The notes under the pieces: model-generated
Told to the model about the DNA's origin: nothing
The model's input: only the letters and a program-made list of their open reading frames with translations
Databases searched by the model: none
Origin: Poriferisodalis sp965198245
Lineage (GTDB): Bacteria; Actinomycetota; Acidimicrobiia; Acidimicrobiales; Poriferisodalaceae
Direction: 5' to 3'
Assembly (NCBI RefSeq): GCF_965198245.1
Contig: NZ_OZ240249.1
Span: 4,216,001-4,280,000 of the forward strand
Length of the DNA: 64,000 nt
Position numbers and translations under genes: made by a program
Shown here: piece by piece, positions 34,437-44,100 of the stretch
Layout of the letters: each line of letters begins with the position of its first letter
Numbering within the stretch: position 1 is the stretch's first letter

Positions 34437-35989
34437 GCTGCGAGCGGCCCGACCGCCTTGACGATGACCCTGCAGCCTCCGCCCGGCACGTAGGTCATTG
34501 GAATCTCCACGACGCTCGTGATGCGCACATCGGATGCGTTGGCGCCGGCGCGAATCGCTGCGTCCGTCGCTTCTTCGGTGGCGCTGCGCAGGCAGTCCTC
34601 ACGGCTTGACGCGTCGTAGCTATAAACCTTGTCGATCGACCCGGCAGCCTCGGCGATCGCCGCTCCGAACGCATTCGCCACAGAGTGATGCGGCGGCCAG
34701 ACGACCTCGCTGATCCCTGCAAGCTGCGCCGGAACCAGGTGGGCTCCGCCGCCGACCGCCATCAGGGGCAGCGCCGTGCTGGACGCCTTCATGCGCTCGC
34801 ACAGCACCTGGACTCTCTCGTCAACCCAGGCGATGGCGGCCTCGCAGACCGAGTCCTCCACGCCGTTCAGGAGTGCCGGATCGCCGAATCCGGTGAGACG
34901 GCCTACTGCCAGTGACACATCGGACAGCGTCAGCGTCGTCCCGCCCATGCACAGTGCGTCGCTGATGACGCGGTACCCCACCGAGTCGGGTCCGACCGCG
35001 ACGCCATCGACGTCCTGGCGCACGAAGGTGCCGCCCCCGAGCCCGACCGAGATCAGGTCAGGCATGCGAAAGTTGGTGCGAACGCCGCCGACTTCGACCG
35101 CTGCTGTGGACTCCCGGGGAAAGCCGTTGATGAGAATGCCGATGTCTGTGGACGTCCCGCCGACGTCGATCACGAGAGCATCGGACAGACCGGCCAGCGC
35201 GCATGCTCCACGCATCGAATTTGTCGGCCCCGAACCCACCGTGAGCACCGGGTACCTGTCGGCTTCCTCGACGGTCATCAACGTTCCGTCGTTCTGAGTC
35301 AAGAAGCTCTCGACGTCGAGTCCGAGCCCCATGAGGGTGTCCCGAAAACCATTCACGACCCGTCGTGCCACGGTGAGCAACGAGGCGTTGAGAATCGTGG
35401 CGTTCTCACGTTCCAGCAGTCCCAGTGACCCGACCGTGTGGCTGAGGGACACGGGCATGTCATCCCCGCACTCCTCCGCGATGAGCTCCGCCGCCCGGAG
35501 TTCGTGATCGGTGCAAGCAGGGCTGAAAGCGCACGAGACGGCGATTGCGGACACATCGCCTGCGCAGGAGCTTGCAAACCGCCGGATCGCGTCTTCGTCC
35601 AGCGCAGCGATGGGCGAGCCGTCGTACTCGAATCCGCCCTCAGTGATCTCGCTGCGTCCGATCACGATGTCGCGCAGGTCTTCAGGCCAGTTGGCGCTCG
35701 GTCGCACGCCCAGAGAGGAGGGCGCGGCGAGACGGAGCACACCGACGCGATCAAGATCGCGGCGCCGGATGATTGCGTTCGTGGGGTGCGTCGTGCCCAG
35801 CATCGCCTTGCCGAGATGCGCGGCGTCGTCGAGCTGATCGATGACGGCCGTCATCGCGGCGACGATGCCGTCGATGGGTTCCGGAGTCGTCGCGGTCTTT
35901 GTCTCGGCGACGATGCGGCCCGCTCCGTCAACCACGACCGCGTCGGTGTTGGTGCCCCCGACATCCACGCCGAGCCGCAAGTCCTTCAT
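34433..35989 (-). CDS. Hydantoinase/oxoprolinase family protein (HyuA-like)
   Basis: 518 codons from the ATG at 35989 (MKDLRLGVDVGGTNTD); the open frame continues upstream but only as the shadow of the DUF917 gene. Two ASKHA phosphate motifs are visible, GVDVGGTNTDAVVV and ALVIDVGGTSTDIGIL, with LGTTHPTNAIIRR and SVGLGGGTFV in between. Members open cyclic amides (hydantoins, 5-oxoproline) using ATP, usually with a partner subunit. The start overlaps the DUF917 stop by ATGA, a common pairing. Confidence 0.9.
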   Translation of the reverse strand: MKDLRLGVDVGGTNTDAVVVDGAGRIVAETKTATTPEPIDGIVAAMTAVIDQLDDAAHLGKAMLGTTHPTNAIIRRRDLDRVGVLRLAAPSSLGVRPSANWPEDLRDIVIGRSEITEGGFEYDGSPIAALDEDAIRRFASSCAGDVSAIAVSCAFSPACTDHELRAAELIAEECGDDMPVSLSHTVGSLGLLERENATILNASLLTVARRVVNGFRDTLMGLGLDVESFLTQNDGTLMTVEEADRYPVLTVGSGPTNSMRGACALAGLSDALVIDVGGTSTDIGILINGFPRESTAAVEVGGVRTNFRMPDLISVGLGGGTFVRQDVDGVAVGPDSVGYRVISDALCMGGTTLTLSDVSLAVGRLTGFGDPALLNGVEDSVCEAAIAWVDERVQVLCERMKASSTALPLMAVGGGAHLVPAQLAGISEVVWPPHHSVANAFGAAIAEAAGSIDKVYSYDASSREDCLRSATEEATDAAIRAGANASDVRITSVVEIPMTYVPGGGCRVIVKAVGPLAA

Positions 35990-37068
35990 CGCACTCGCTC
36001 CCGGAAATCGACGTAGTCGATGTCGTATCCGAAGGCTCTCGGCCCGACGAGTTCCAGCATCCCGTCGCGGTGCCATTCGGGCGCACACGGCATCGCGAGG
36101 ACGTTGAGGCGCTGTCCGTACGCCAGGCCTTCGGTAGTGATGGGATCGGCCGACTCGTAGTCGAGCAGGCACAACAGGTCCGGCACCGTGACCACGGCGG
36201 CGCCGTCTTCGAAGGCAATGAGGTTCTCGTTCTGGATCTCGACGCGCAGAGTTCGGCTGGGATCGTCGAGGTGCTCCAGCACGACCGTGCCCCGTGCGAA
36301 ACCCTCGGTGGTGCGCCGATCGATGTCGATGACCTTGCCGCTGAACACGAGCGCTGCATCGGTGTAGTCGAGGAGTTCGTCCCAGGCTCCGACTGTTCCG
36401 AGCTTCACCTGGGCGAGGCGCTTGCCGACCTCGGTGCAGTAGCTCATGGAGCCATGGATTCCGGCTCGCCGTACGTCTGCCACCGTCATCGGGTAGCAGC
36501 TGATTGCGTCAGCAAGGCCGAGCTGAATGACGGCGGCACGTGCCAACGACTCCGCTATCTGGTTCGTGTTCGCCTCGAACACGCACATGTTGCCCTTCTC
36601 GTCCGCGATGGACATGGGAGCTGCCAGCAGGCCGTGCAGCGTGAAGACCGTCATCTCGATCTGCGGAAAGGCTCTGCGCATCCCGTCGGCGTCAACGACG
36701 GGCAGTCCCATCTCGACCGCTGTAGCGATCGGAACCAGCGTGTTGACGCCGCCGACTTCTATCGGCATCAAGGCGACGGGGTCTTCGCCGAGGTACGCAG
36801 CGAGTGCCCGGATCCCTGAGCGGAACTCGGTGCCCGCCGGGATCTTCTCCAGGATGACGGTGGGGGCGCCAATGATGGCGGTGGTCAGCACCCGTCCGTC
36901 ATCGGGCAATTCGTCGACAGTCACTACCCGGGCGGGTCCGTGATCTGCAATCGCCTGTTTGACGAGCAGCTTGCCGACGTAAGGATCGCCCCCGCCGCCG
37001 GTGCCCAGCAGCGTCGCTCCCAGCGCGAGGTCGTCGATGTCGTCGAGGGTCAGCTCTCTCACGAACAT
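35986..37068 (-). CDS. DUF917 family protein, HyuA partner
   Basis: 360 codons from the ATG at 37068, chosen because upstream codons lack protein character and MFVRELTLDDIDDLALGATL is the usual start. LLGTGGGGDPYVGKLL and MPIEVGGVNTLVPIATAVE, GLPVVDADGMRRAFPQ are typical DUF917 motifs. DUF917 proteins are regularly linked to hydantoinase/oxoprolinase genes, and one branch is described as a thiohydantoin desulfurase. First gene of the eight-gene operon. Confidence 0.9.
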   Translation of the reverse strand: MFVRELTLDDIDDLALGATLLGTGGGGDPYVGKLLVKQAIADHGPARVVTVDELPDDGRVLTTAIIGAPTVILEKIPAGTEFRSGIRALAAYLGEDPVALMPIEVGGVNTLVPIATAVEMGLPVVDADGMRRAFPQIEMTVFTLHGLLAAPMSIADEKGNMCVFEANTNQIAESLARAAVIQLGLADAISCYPMTVADVRRAGIHGSMSYCTEVGKRLAQVKLGTVGAWDELLDYTDAALVFSGKVIDIDRRTTEGFARGTVVLEHLDDPSRTLRVEIQNENLIAFEDGAAVVTVPDLLCLLDYESADPITTEGLAYGQRLNVLAMPCAPEWHRDGMLELVGPRAFGYDIDYVDFRERVR

Positions 37069-37365
37069 CCTTCCGCTGGGAGGGCTCCAATGCTTGACCA
37101 GCGAATGTATGTGGCCACTGCGTGCGCCATCGATGGGCACATCGCAACCCCAAGCTCGCCCAACAGCGCGCTCTGCCCTCCGCGCGCCCGTGTCTGAGAA
37201 CGGCGGGAATGACGCTCCCAGAAAACAATCGCGCTCCCGGCGATCGTGCGCATCACACTCGCCAAATGAACTTCTCGGAACCGGCACACGCGGCCGGCAC
37301 ACGGCACGAAACAGCTTGACCATGCAACCTTGTAAATATGTCTGTGTGCCTTGTAGATTGACGCC
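37069..37365. promoter_or_regulatory. Divergent intergenic region between the catabolic operon and the AbrB/PIN pair
   Basis: No gene is supported here. Next to the AbrB gene, CCTTGTAAAT (about 37329) and CCTTGTAGAT (about 37349) form direct repeats 20 nt apart, in a position suited to an antitoxin-binding site. Promoters for both directions must lie here but I cannot place them with confidence. Confidence 0.4.
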
Positions 37366-37608
37366 ATGGCTGTTGCGCACTATCGGGTTTCGGAACGAGG
37401 TCAGATGGCACTACCGGCTGAAACACGCCGCCGGTGGGGAATCGCTGCTGGAGGAGCAGTCGAGATCGCCGATCTCGGCGCTGCGGTGGTGGTAGTGCCG
37501 GCCGGCAGAGGCGGACTGCGGTCAATGCTCGGCGAGGCTCTCGAGGAGGCCGGTGGCTACCAGTCGCTCGCGCGCCGCGTCGCTGCCAGCGAGCCGGATC
37601 TCGCATGA
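37366..37608 (+). CDS. AbrB/SpoVT-family antitoxin
   Basis: 80 codons. HYRVSERGQMALPAETRRRW followed by GIAAGGAVEIADLGAAVVVVP is the swapped-hairpin AbrB fold of MazE/VapB-type antitoxins. The C-terminus (LGEALEEAGGYQSLARRVAA) would contact the toxin. Its stop overlaps the first of a chain of mini-ORFs leading to the PIN gene. Confidence 0.85.
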   Translation: MAVAHYRVSERGQMALPAETRRRWGIAAGGAVEIADLGAAVVVVPAGRGGLRSMLGEALEEAGGYQSLARRVAASEPDLA

Positions 37609-37658
37609 GCCCACCTCTACGATGAGCCCGCAGCTTCCATGAGCCCGCAGCTTCCATG
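37605..37658 (+). promoter_or_regulatory. Ladder of three 17-nt repeats making overlapping mini-ORFs
   Basis: ATGs occur at 37605, 37622, 37639 and 37656, exactly 17 nt apart. The second and third units are ATGAGCCCGCAGCTTCC; the first is a diverged copy (ATGAGCCCACCTCTACG). Each of the first three opens a six-codon frame (MSPPLR, MSPQLP, MSPQLP) whose TGA overlaps the next ATG as ATGA. The last ATG starts the PIN toxin. The antitoxin stop overlaps the first ATG in the same way. Confidence 0.75.
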
Positions 37659-38099
37659 AGCAATGGCGTCCTCGTGGATGACCACATCCTGTTGAGGATG
37701 CTGCTCGGCGAGGAGCCACGCGAGTTGCGGCCCCGAGGCGGCGGCGTCGCCACGACGGGGCTGTGGTACCACCGTCTCTGCCGTGCACTCTCCGATCAAG
37801 CAGTCGTGGGGTCGATGTCGCGCCGGCTCGGAGGTGTGTCGCCCGAAGTCGCAGCCGAGGTCATTGCCGCGGTCATCGAGCTGCCGGCATCAATCGAGCT
37901 GGTGCCGCTTCGCGCGATCGGCTGGCCGATGGGCGAACTCGTACGAGACGGGGCCCGCCTCAACCTGCTCTCGCTCGAAGCACTGGCTGCCGCTCGCTTT
38001 CTGGATGCGGAGATCTGCTACGCGCAGGCCAACGAGAACGAACCGCTCATCGACGCGGCTCACACCCACGCAATACCGATTCGCAGCCTGCAGATCTGA
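37656..38099 (+). CDS. PIN-domain toxin partner of AbrB antitoxin
   Basis: 147 codons. LVDDHILLRMLLGEEPREL supplies the first acidic position, and the C-terminal half has LNLLSLEALAAARFLDAEICY and a closing IPIRSLQI strand as in PIN nucleases. Some acidic catalytic positions are less clear than in VapC. Probable RNA-cleaving toxin of the pair. It ends 27 nt before the stop of the convergent giant surface gene. A relic of a related gene is at 48748-48815. Confidence 0.7.
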   Translation: MSNGVLVDDHILLRMLLGEEPRELRPRGGGVATTGLWYHRLCRALSDQAVVGSMSRRLGGVSPEVAAEVIAAVIELPASIELVPLRAIGWPMGELVRDGARLNLLSLEALAAARFLDAEICYAQANENEPLIDAAHTHAIPIRSLQI

Positions 38100-38126
38100 G
38101 CAGGTGCCTTCGCTGCTGAGTCGGAG

Positions 38127-41100
38127 TCAGAGGTTAGCGAGGGTGCGTCGGGCTGCTCGTGCGGCGGTGTCGGTGCGGGTTTGGCCGGTGATGCGTCGGA
38201 TGTCGGCGCTGTCGGGCGCTGTTTGGGTGACGGTGGTGCGCACGTCTTCGGCGACTGCTGTGCGCCCGCCCACGATGATCACCCGGGTCGGCCGGTAGTC
38301 GCGTATCAGCGATGCTGTCGCCTCGGGCAGCATGCCCTGCGCGGTGTAGGCGACCGCGGCGTTGTCGGTCGCCGCGGCCAGTGCGGCGGCGACGCCCACG
38401 TCGGGCGCGGACCAGCCGTTCGCGATCACCAAGGTGACGTCGGCGGGCGCCGCAGCGGGGTTGCCCAGCACGCGGCGTGCTGCTTGTGCGGCAGTGTCGA
38501 TGCGGTCATCGCCGGTGAGCCGCGAAATGTTGGCTCCGTCTGCCGCGTCGGCGACCGCGTCGGCCGCGTCAGGGCCGATCGCGGCGGTGCCCCCCACCAG
38601 GATCACCCGCGCTACGTCGTAGTCGCGCAGCAGCGCCGCGGACGCCTCAGACAGCGTGGCGGCCTCGGTGTACAGCACCGCGGCGCGGCCGCTGCGCGCA
38701 GCCAGCGCCGCCGCGGCACCGATGTCAGGCGGCGACCAGCCGTTGGCCACAATCAGCGTGACCCGACCCGCCGCAGCGGGCGCACCCAGAATGCGTCGCG
38801 CCGTCGCCGCCGCGGTGTCAGCGCGATCCACCCCCGACTCCCGCGAGATGCCCGAATCGGGCGACGCAGCACGGATCTGGGTCCGCACATCACGCGACAC
38901 CGCAGAAGTGCCGCCCACGATCACCACCTCAGCGGGCAGTGCTTCTCTCAACAGCGCCCTGGTCTCCGAGGACAGCTCGCCGCTCGCGGTATAGACCACC
39001 ACCGCGCCGTCGGTACGAGCCGCCAGCACCGACGCCACGCCCACATCGGCAGCACTCCACCCGTTCGCCACCACAAACGTCGCAACACCGACATCGAAAT
39101 CACCGCCGCCGCCGCCACCGCCACCGCCGCCAGAGCCGCCGCCGTCAGCATCGCCGTCGTCGTCCGCACCGACCGGGGTCGACCCGCTCGCCGTGTTCCC
39201 GGTGCCCGTGTCCGATGCGCCGGGCGTCGCAACCGACGTGGTGCCCGCGGTCACCGTGAATGACACCTCCAGCCAACCCCGCACATCGCCCTGGCCCCCG
39301 GGATCCGCATACGCCGTCGCCCGCAGCGTGTAGGAACCCGCCGGCAGCGCCTGCCCGTTCACCCTCCCGGCTCCGTCGCCGTAGAGCGAGTACGGCGCCG
39401 CGTCGTCGGTGTGCGTCACCGTCTTGGCGCCCGAGAGCGCGAACCGCACGCTCCCCGGCACCACGCCCGGGCTGATGTCCGTTCGGATCCCGTAGCTCGC
39501 CGCCGCCAGCTCGCCGAGCTGCACCGTCGAGCCGTCCGCCAGCGCCATCAGGTCCGCGTTCGTGCCCGCGTCCACCAGCGTGAACCCCGTCAGCCACGCC
39601 ACCTCGCGCTCGCTGTTCAGGATCGTCGCCACCGCCGAGCCGTCTCCGATCACCGCGGCCCCGTTGTTCGCATCGCGCCCCGCCGGATTGCTCAGCACCA
39701 GACCGAACGTCTCGCCGGTGTCCTCCTCGCCGTCGTCGGCGATCGGCACCCACACCGTCTTGCGCGTCTCGCCCGGCGCGAACGTCAGCGTCCCGCTCGT
39801 GGCCGTGTAGTCCGCCGGCGCCACCGCCGTGGCGTCTGTGGTCGTGTATTGCACCGTCACCGTCCCCGATGCAGCCGGGTCCAGCGTCACCAGGAACCCG
39901 GCCGAGCCGTCGGCCTCGTTCGCCGCCGCGTCGAACACCCTCAGCGTCGGCGCCCGGGAGTCCCAGGTGTGCTCAGACGACCATCCGCTCACCGCTGCGT
40001 TGCTGTAGGCGCGCACCCGGGCAGTGACCGGGCCCCGGCCCGACGCTCCCGGCGGCAGCGTGATGCTCGTGCCCGCCTGCAGGTTGCGGCCCTGGTTCGC
40101 CCGGTTGCTGTAATGCAATCCGTGGCGCCACACCACCAGATAGCCCCACGCGCCGGGCACCGCGTCCCAGCTCATCACCCGGTCCGAGCCGATCTCCACA
40201 CCGGTCGGCACCGCCAGCACCGCATCGGCGGGGCGGTCCACCAGGATCCGCACCCAACCGGTGCCGCCCGACACCAGGCCCGAGCGGGTGTCGTCGCGGG
40301 CGTAGGAGACCCGGTGGTTGTACTTCACCTCGAACGGCGCGCTCAACAACGCGTCGTAGCGCCGGTCCCACGGGTAGTCCTCCAGGGCGGCCGCGGTAAC
40401 CGTCACCTCGTGCCAGTCGTTCGGGGTGCCCCCGAAGATCGGGATGCGGTCGTTTGCCCGGTCCGGGAAGTTCGTCATGTCGTAGACATCGCTCATGGTG
40501 AGCTCGTTGCCGTTCTCATCGGTGCGGAAGCCGATGCCCTCCACCTCGCACCACAGGTTCGTGAACAGCGTCGGGGCGGTGTCGATCGGGCTCGTCGCGA
40601 GCCGGCCCGCCGGCGACGAGACGCGCTGGGGGTTCACGTTGTATTTCCTGGTGCACGGCTTGAGGCGCACCCGGTACTTGCCCTCCTCGCCCATCCGGAT
40701 CCGCAGCGCGGTGGTCGACGCGTCGTGCCAGGCGCCGTCGTTGAACACCTGCGCCTCCACCAAGTCACGCGCATAAGGGCTCGTCAGCGGCGTCTCCCCC
40801 TCACGGGCCGTGCCGTGCCAGTACGTCTGGCGGCGCGGAGAGTCGAAGTCCGGCGAGAAGTCCAGATCCACCCGGTACCAGCTGTCCGCGTCCAGACCGC
40901 CCAGCACCAGCTTCACGGCCTGCCACGCCTCCTTCCTCAACAGCGGGTACGGCTCGGCGTAGCCCACCGCGCCGGTGGCGGTGTCGGTGTAGCGCACATA
41001 CAGCGGGTTGCCGTCGGGGTTGCGCACCCCGAAGCGCACCCACAGCGTCGAGTCGTCCGGCGTCTGCAAATAGACGCCCTCCACCACCGTGTCATCCAGC

Positions 41101-44100
41101 GTCGCTGTGTTCGACCACGGCCCCGCCACGCCGTTGATGTTGATCGCCCGCACCCGGTAATGGTTCTCCCGGATCACACCCGGCGCCAGCACCTGATGCA
41201 CATAGGTGTGCTCGAAGCGGCCCGTGTTCGCCACCAGCGCATACCAGTCCGCCTCATCGCCGACGCACGTCGTGCGGCACACCTCGATCCGGTAGCCCTG
41301 GATCTGCGAGAACGTCGCCGTCGCGCTGTTCGCGGTGACCCTGTCGGTGGCGTTGGAAGGCCGGCCCCAGCTCAGCTCCGCACGACCGCTGTCTGTCGCC
41401 CGCACCCACAGGCCCTGGATCGCCTTCGGGATCCCCGTGAGCCGCTCCGTCGGCGTGCCCGGCACCGACGCCACGTTCGCAGACCCGTGGGCGTTCACCG
41501 CCTGCACCTCGAAGGTGTGGGCTGCTCCGTTGGTCAGCCCCTCCACCCGGTAGCCCGTCACCAGCCCCACCGACTGCCAGGCGTTGAACGTCCCGCCGTC
41601 GGTGCGCCGCCAGCGCACCTCATAACGCAGCACCGGGCTGTCGTTGACAACCGGCGCCCACGACAGCACCACGAACCCGTCCCCCGACGTCTGCACCGAC
41701 ACATCGGGCGCCGCCGGCGGGCCGTCGTCGTCGGTCACCGTCAGCACGAGCCGCGGGTTCGCGCCCGTCGTCACCCGCCCCGGCAGCGGCGTCACGAAGC
41801 CGAGCATCAGGGTCTCGTTGCCCTCCACCGCGGCGTCGTCGCCGAACGTCACCGTGAAGGCCGCCTCGGTGGCGTCGGCCGCGAAGGTCACGCCGGCGGG
41901 CACGCCCGAGAACTCGTCCGCGCTCAGGTTCGCGCCCCGCGCCGCCGACAGCGTCAGCGCCACCTCGCGCTCGGGCGCCTGGCTCAGGCGCACCGTGACG
42001 CTCACCTGGGCGCCCTCGGGCACCGAGGCCGACGCCGGGTCGAACGTCGCCGAGACCACCGGCACATCGTCGTCCGCCACCGTCACCTCAAGCGTCGCAT
42101 GGGTCCCCGCCACGTAGCCCTCCGGCAGCGTCCCCAGACCCAGCGTCAGGACGCGGTCCGGCTCGTCGTCGGTGTCGTCCACCGTGCTCACCGTGAAGGT
42201 CTTGGAGGTATCGCCCGCGTTGAACACAACGCTCGCCGGCACGCCGGAGTACCCGCTCGCGCCGAACCCGGCGCCGGGCGTCGCCGTGATCGGCACGGTG
42301 ACTGTCGCGCCCGCGCCGGGCGCCTCGCCCAGCGTCACCGTCACCACAGCCGAGCCGCCCTCGACCACCGACGCCGACCCCGCGCCGAACGACACCGCTA
42401 TCCCTTCCCGCGGCGTGACCTGCACCTGGGCAACAGCACCGTTGTGGTTGGCGTTGCGCGCCCTGATCTCGAAGGCGTGCTCGACCTCATTGGTGAGGCC
42501 CGTGAACGTGTGGCCGACAGTCTCGCCGTCGCTGCCCCCGATCGCGGCCCAGCTCGTCCAAGGGCCGGTCCCGGCGCGCCGGCGGTACTGATAGTCGCCG
42601 GCCCAGATCTGGTCGTAGGTCGCCGGGTGGTCCCAGCCCAGCGTCGCCTCGGTGTCCCCCGGCCTCGCGGCGATGTTGCGGGGAGCGCCCGGCGCGGCGT
42701 CGTCGTCGAGGATCAAAAGCGTCGCCGTCGACGCAGTGCCGATGGTGTAGTAGTCCGGGTTCGACGGGATCGCGAAGGTGACCGTGGCGTGGTCCCCCGC
42801 CGCCGAGTTGCCGGTAGGCGTCAGACCGTAGCCGGATTCTGTTGATGAAAATGCGAAGACAGCGTTCGGCTGCCCGTCGATGGGGACGGCCCCGAGCGCG
42901 GGGATCCTGGTCGTCGCCCCCATGGCGAAGGCGTGCAGAAAGACGTTGCCCAGGTCGTATCCCCGCGAGAGCGTTCCGACCAGGCGCACTGTGCCGCCCT
43001 CGACGACTCTGGTTCCGCTCCGTCCCGAAGAGTCCTCCAGGCTGATGGTGAACACCGGCGGGTCCTCGTCGTCGACGTATCTGAGGTCGATGCCGCCGCC
43101 GATCCGGGACCCGCCGTGCGCGGCGGTCAGTGTCTCGGTCACCGGCGGGTGGTACAGGTCGCCCGGGCGCTGCGGGGCGCTGACGGCGAGCGTGCCGCTC
43201 GATTGCCCGGCGGCGATGGTGACGGTCGCGCTCCCGGCGGCGCCTTGGATGACGGGCCCGCTGGTGATCTCCTGGCCGCCCCACTCCAGGGTTACCGTCT
43301 GGTCGGTCTCGAACCGCACGCTGTTGGTGATCCACACCGTCGCGGTCGCCGAAGCGCCGCCCTCCACCAGTTCGGTGACGTCGTTGCCCCCCGAATCGCG
43401 AACGGTGAGCCCCAACAGCGCTGTGTCGTCGTCTGCCACCGTGATGGCGATCTCGTCGTTCGTCCCCGGCACGTAACCCGACGGCAGCGTCCCCAACTCC
43501 AGCGTGAGCACCTCGTCATCCTCGTCCAACATGTCCTGCAACATCGTGACCGCGAAGACCTCGGAGGTGTCGCCCGCGGCGAACGTCACGCTCGCCGGCA
43601 CGCCCGAATACTCGGTCGTGCCGAGCCCGGCGCCGCGTGTCGCGGTGATCGGCACCACCACCGTCACCCCCGTCGCCGGCGCCTCGTCCAGCAGCACCAC
43701 CACCGAATACGCGCCGCCCTCGGTGACCGATGCCGTCGCCGAGGCGAACGAGACCGCAACGCCGACCCGCGGCGTCACCATCACCGACGTCTCGGCCCCG
43801 TCGCCGGCGACGTTCTCGGCCCGCACCTCGTAGGTGTAGACCGTGCCGTTGGTCAGGCCCGTGAACTTGTGGCTCGTCGTGGCGCCGTCGCTGCCCGGGA
43901 CCATCGTCCAGGCGCCGAAGGCGTTTGTCCCCTCCTTCACCCGGTACTCGTAATGCAGTACGGGCTGGCCGTGGTCCGGCGCGGGCGCCGCCGGCGCACT
44001 CCACCTCAGGGTCGCCTCGGTGTTGCCCGCCTGCGCCCGCAGGTTCCCCACCGCCAGCGGCGGCGTGTCGTCGTCGCGCACGATGATCGTCACCGTCTTT

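Noticed and set aside
37622..37655. Tandem repeat as the start of a CRISPR array
   Set aside because: Units are 17 nt with no spacers and encode coupled mini-ORFs; no cas genes in the window.
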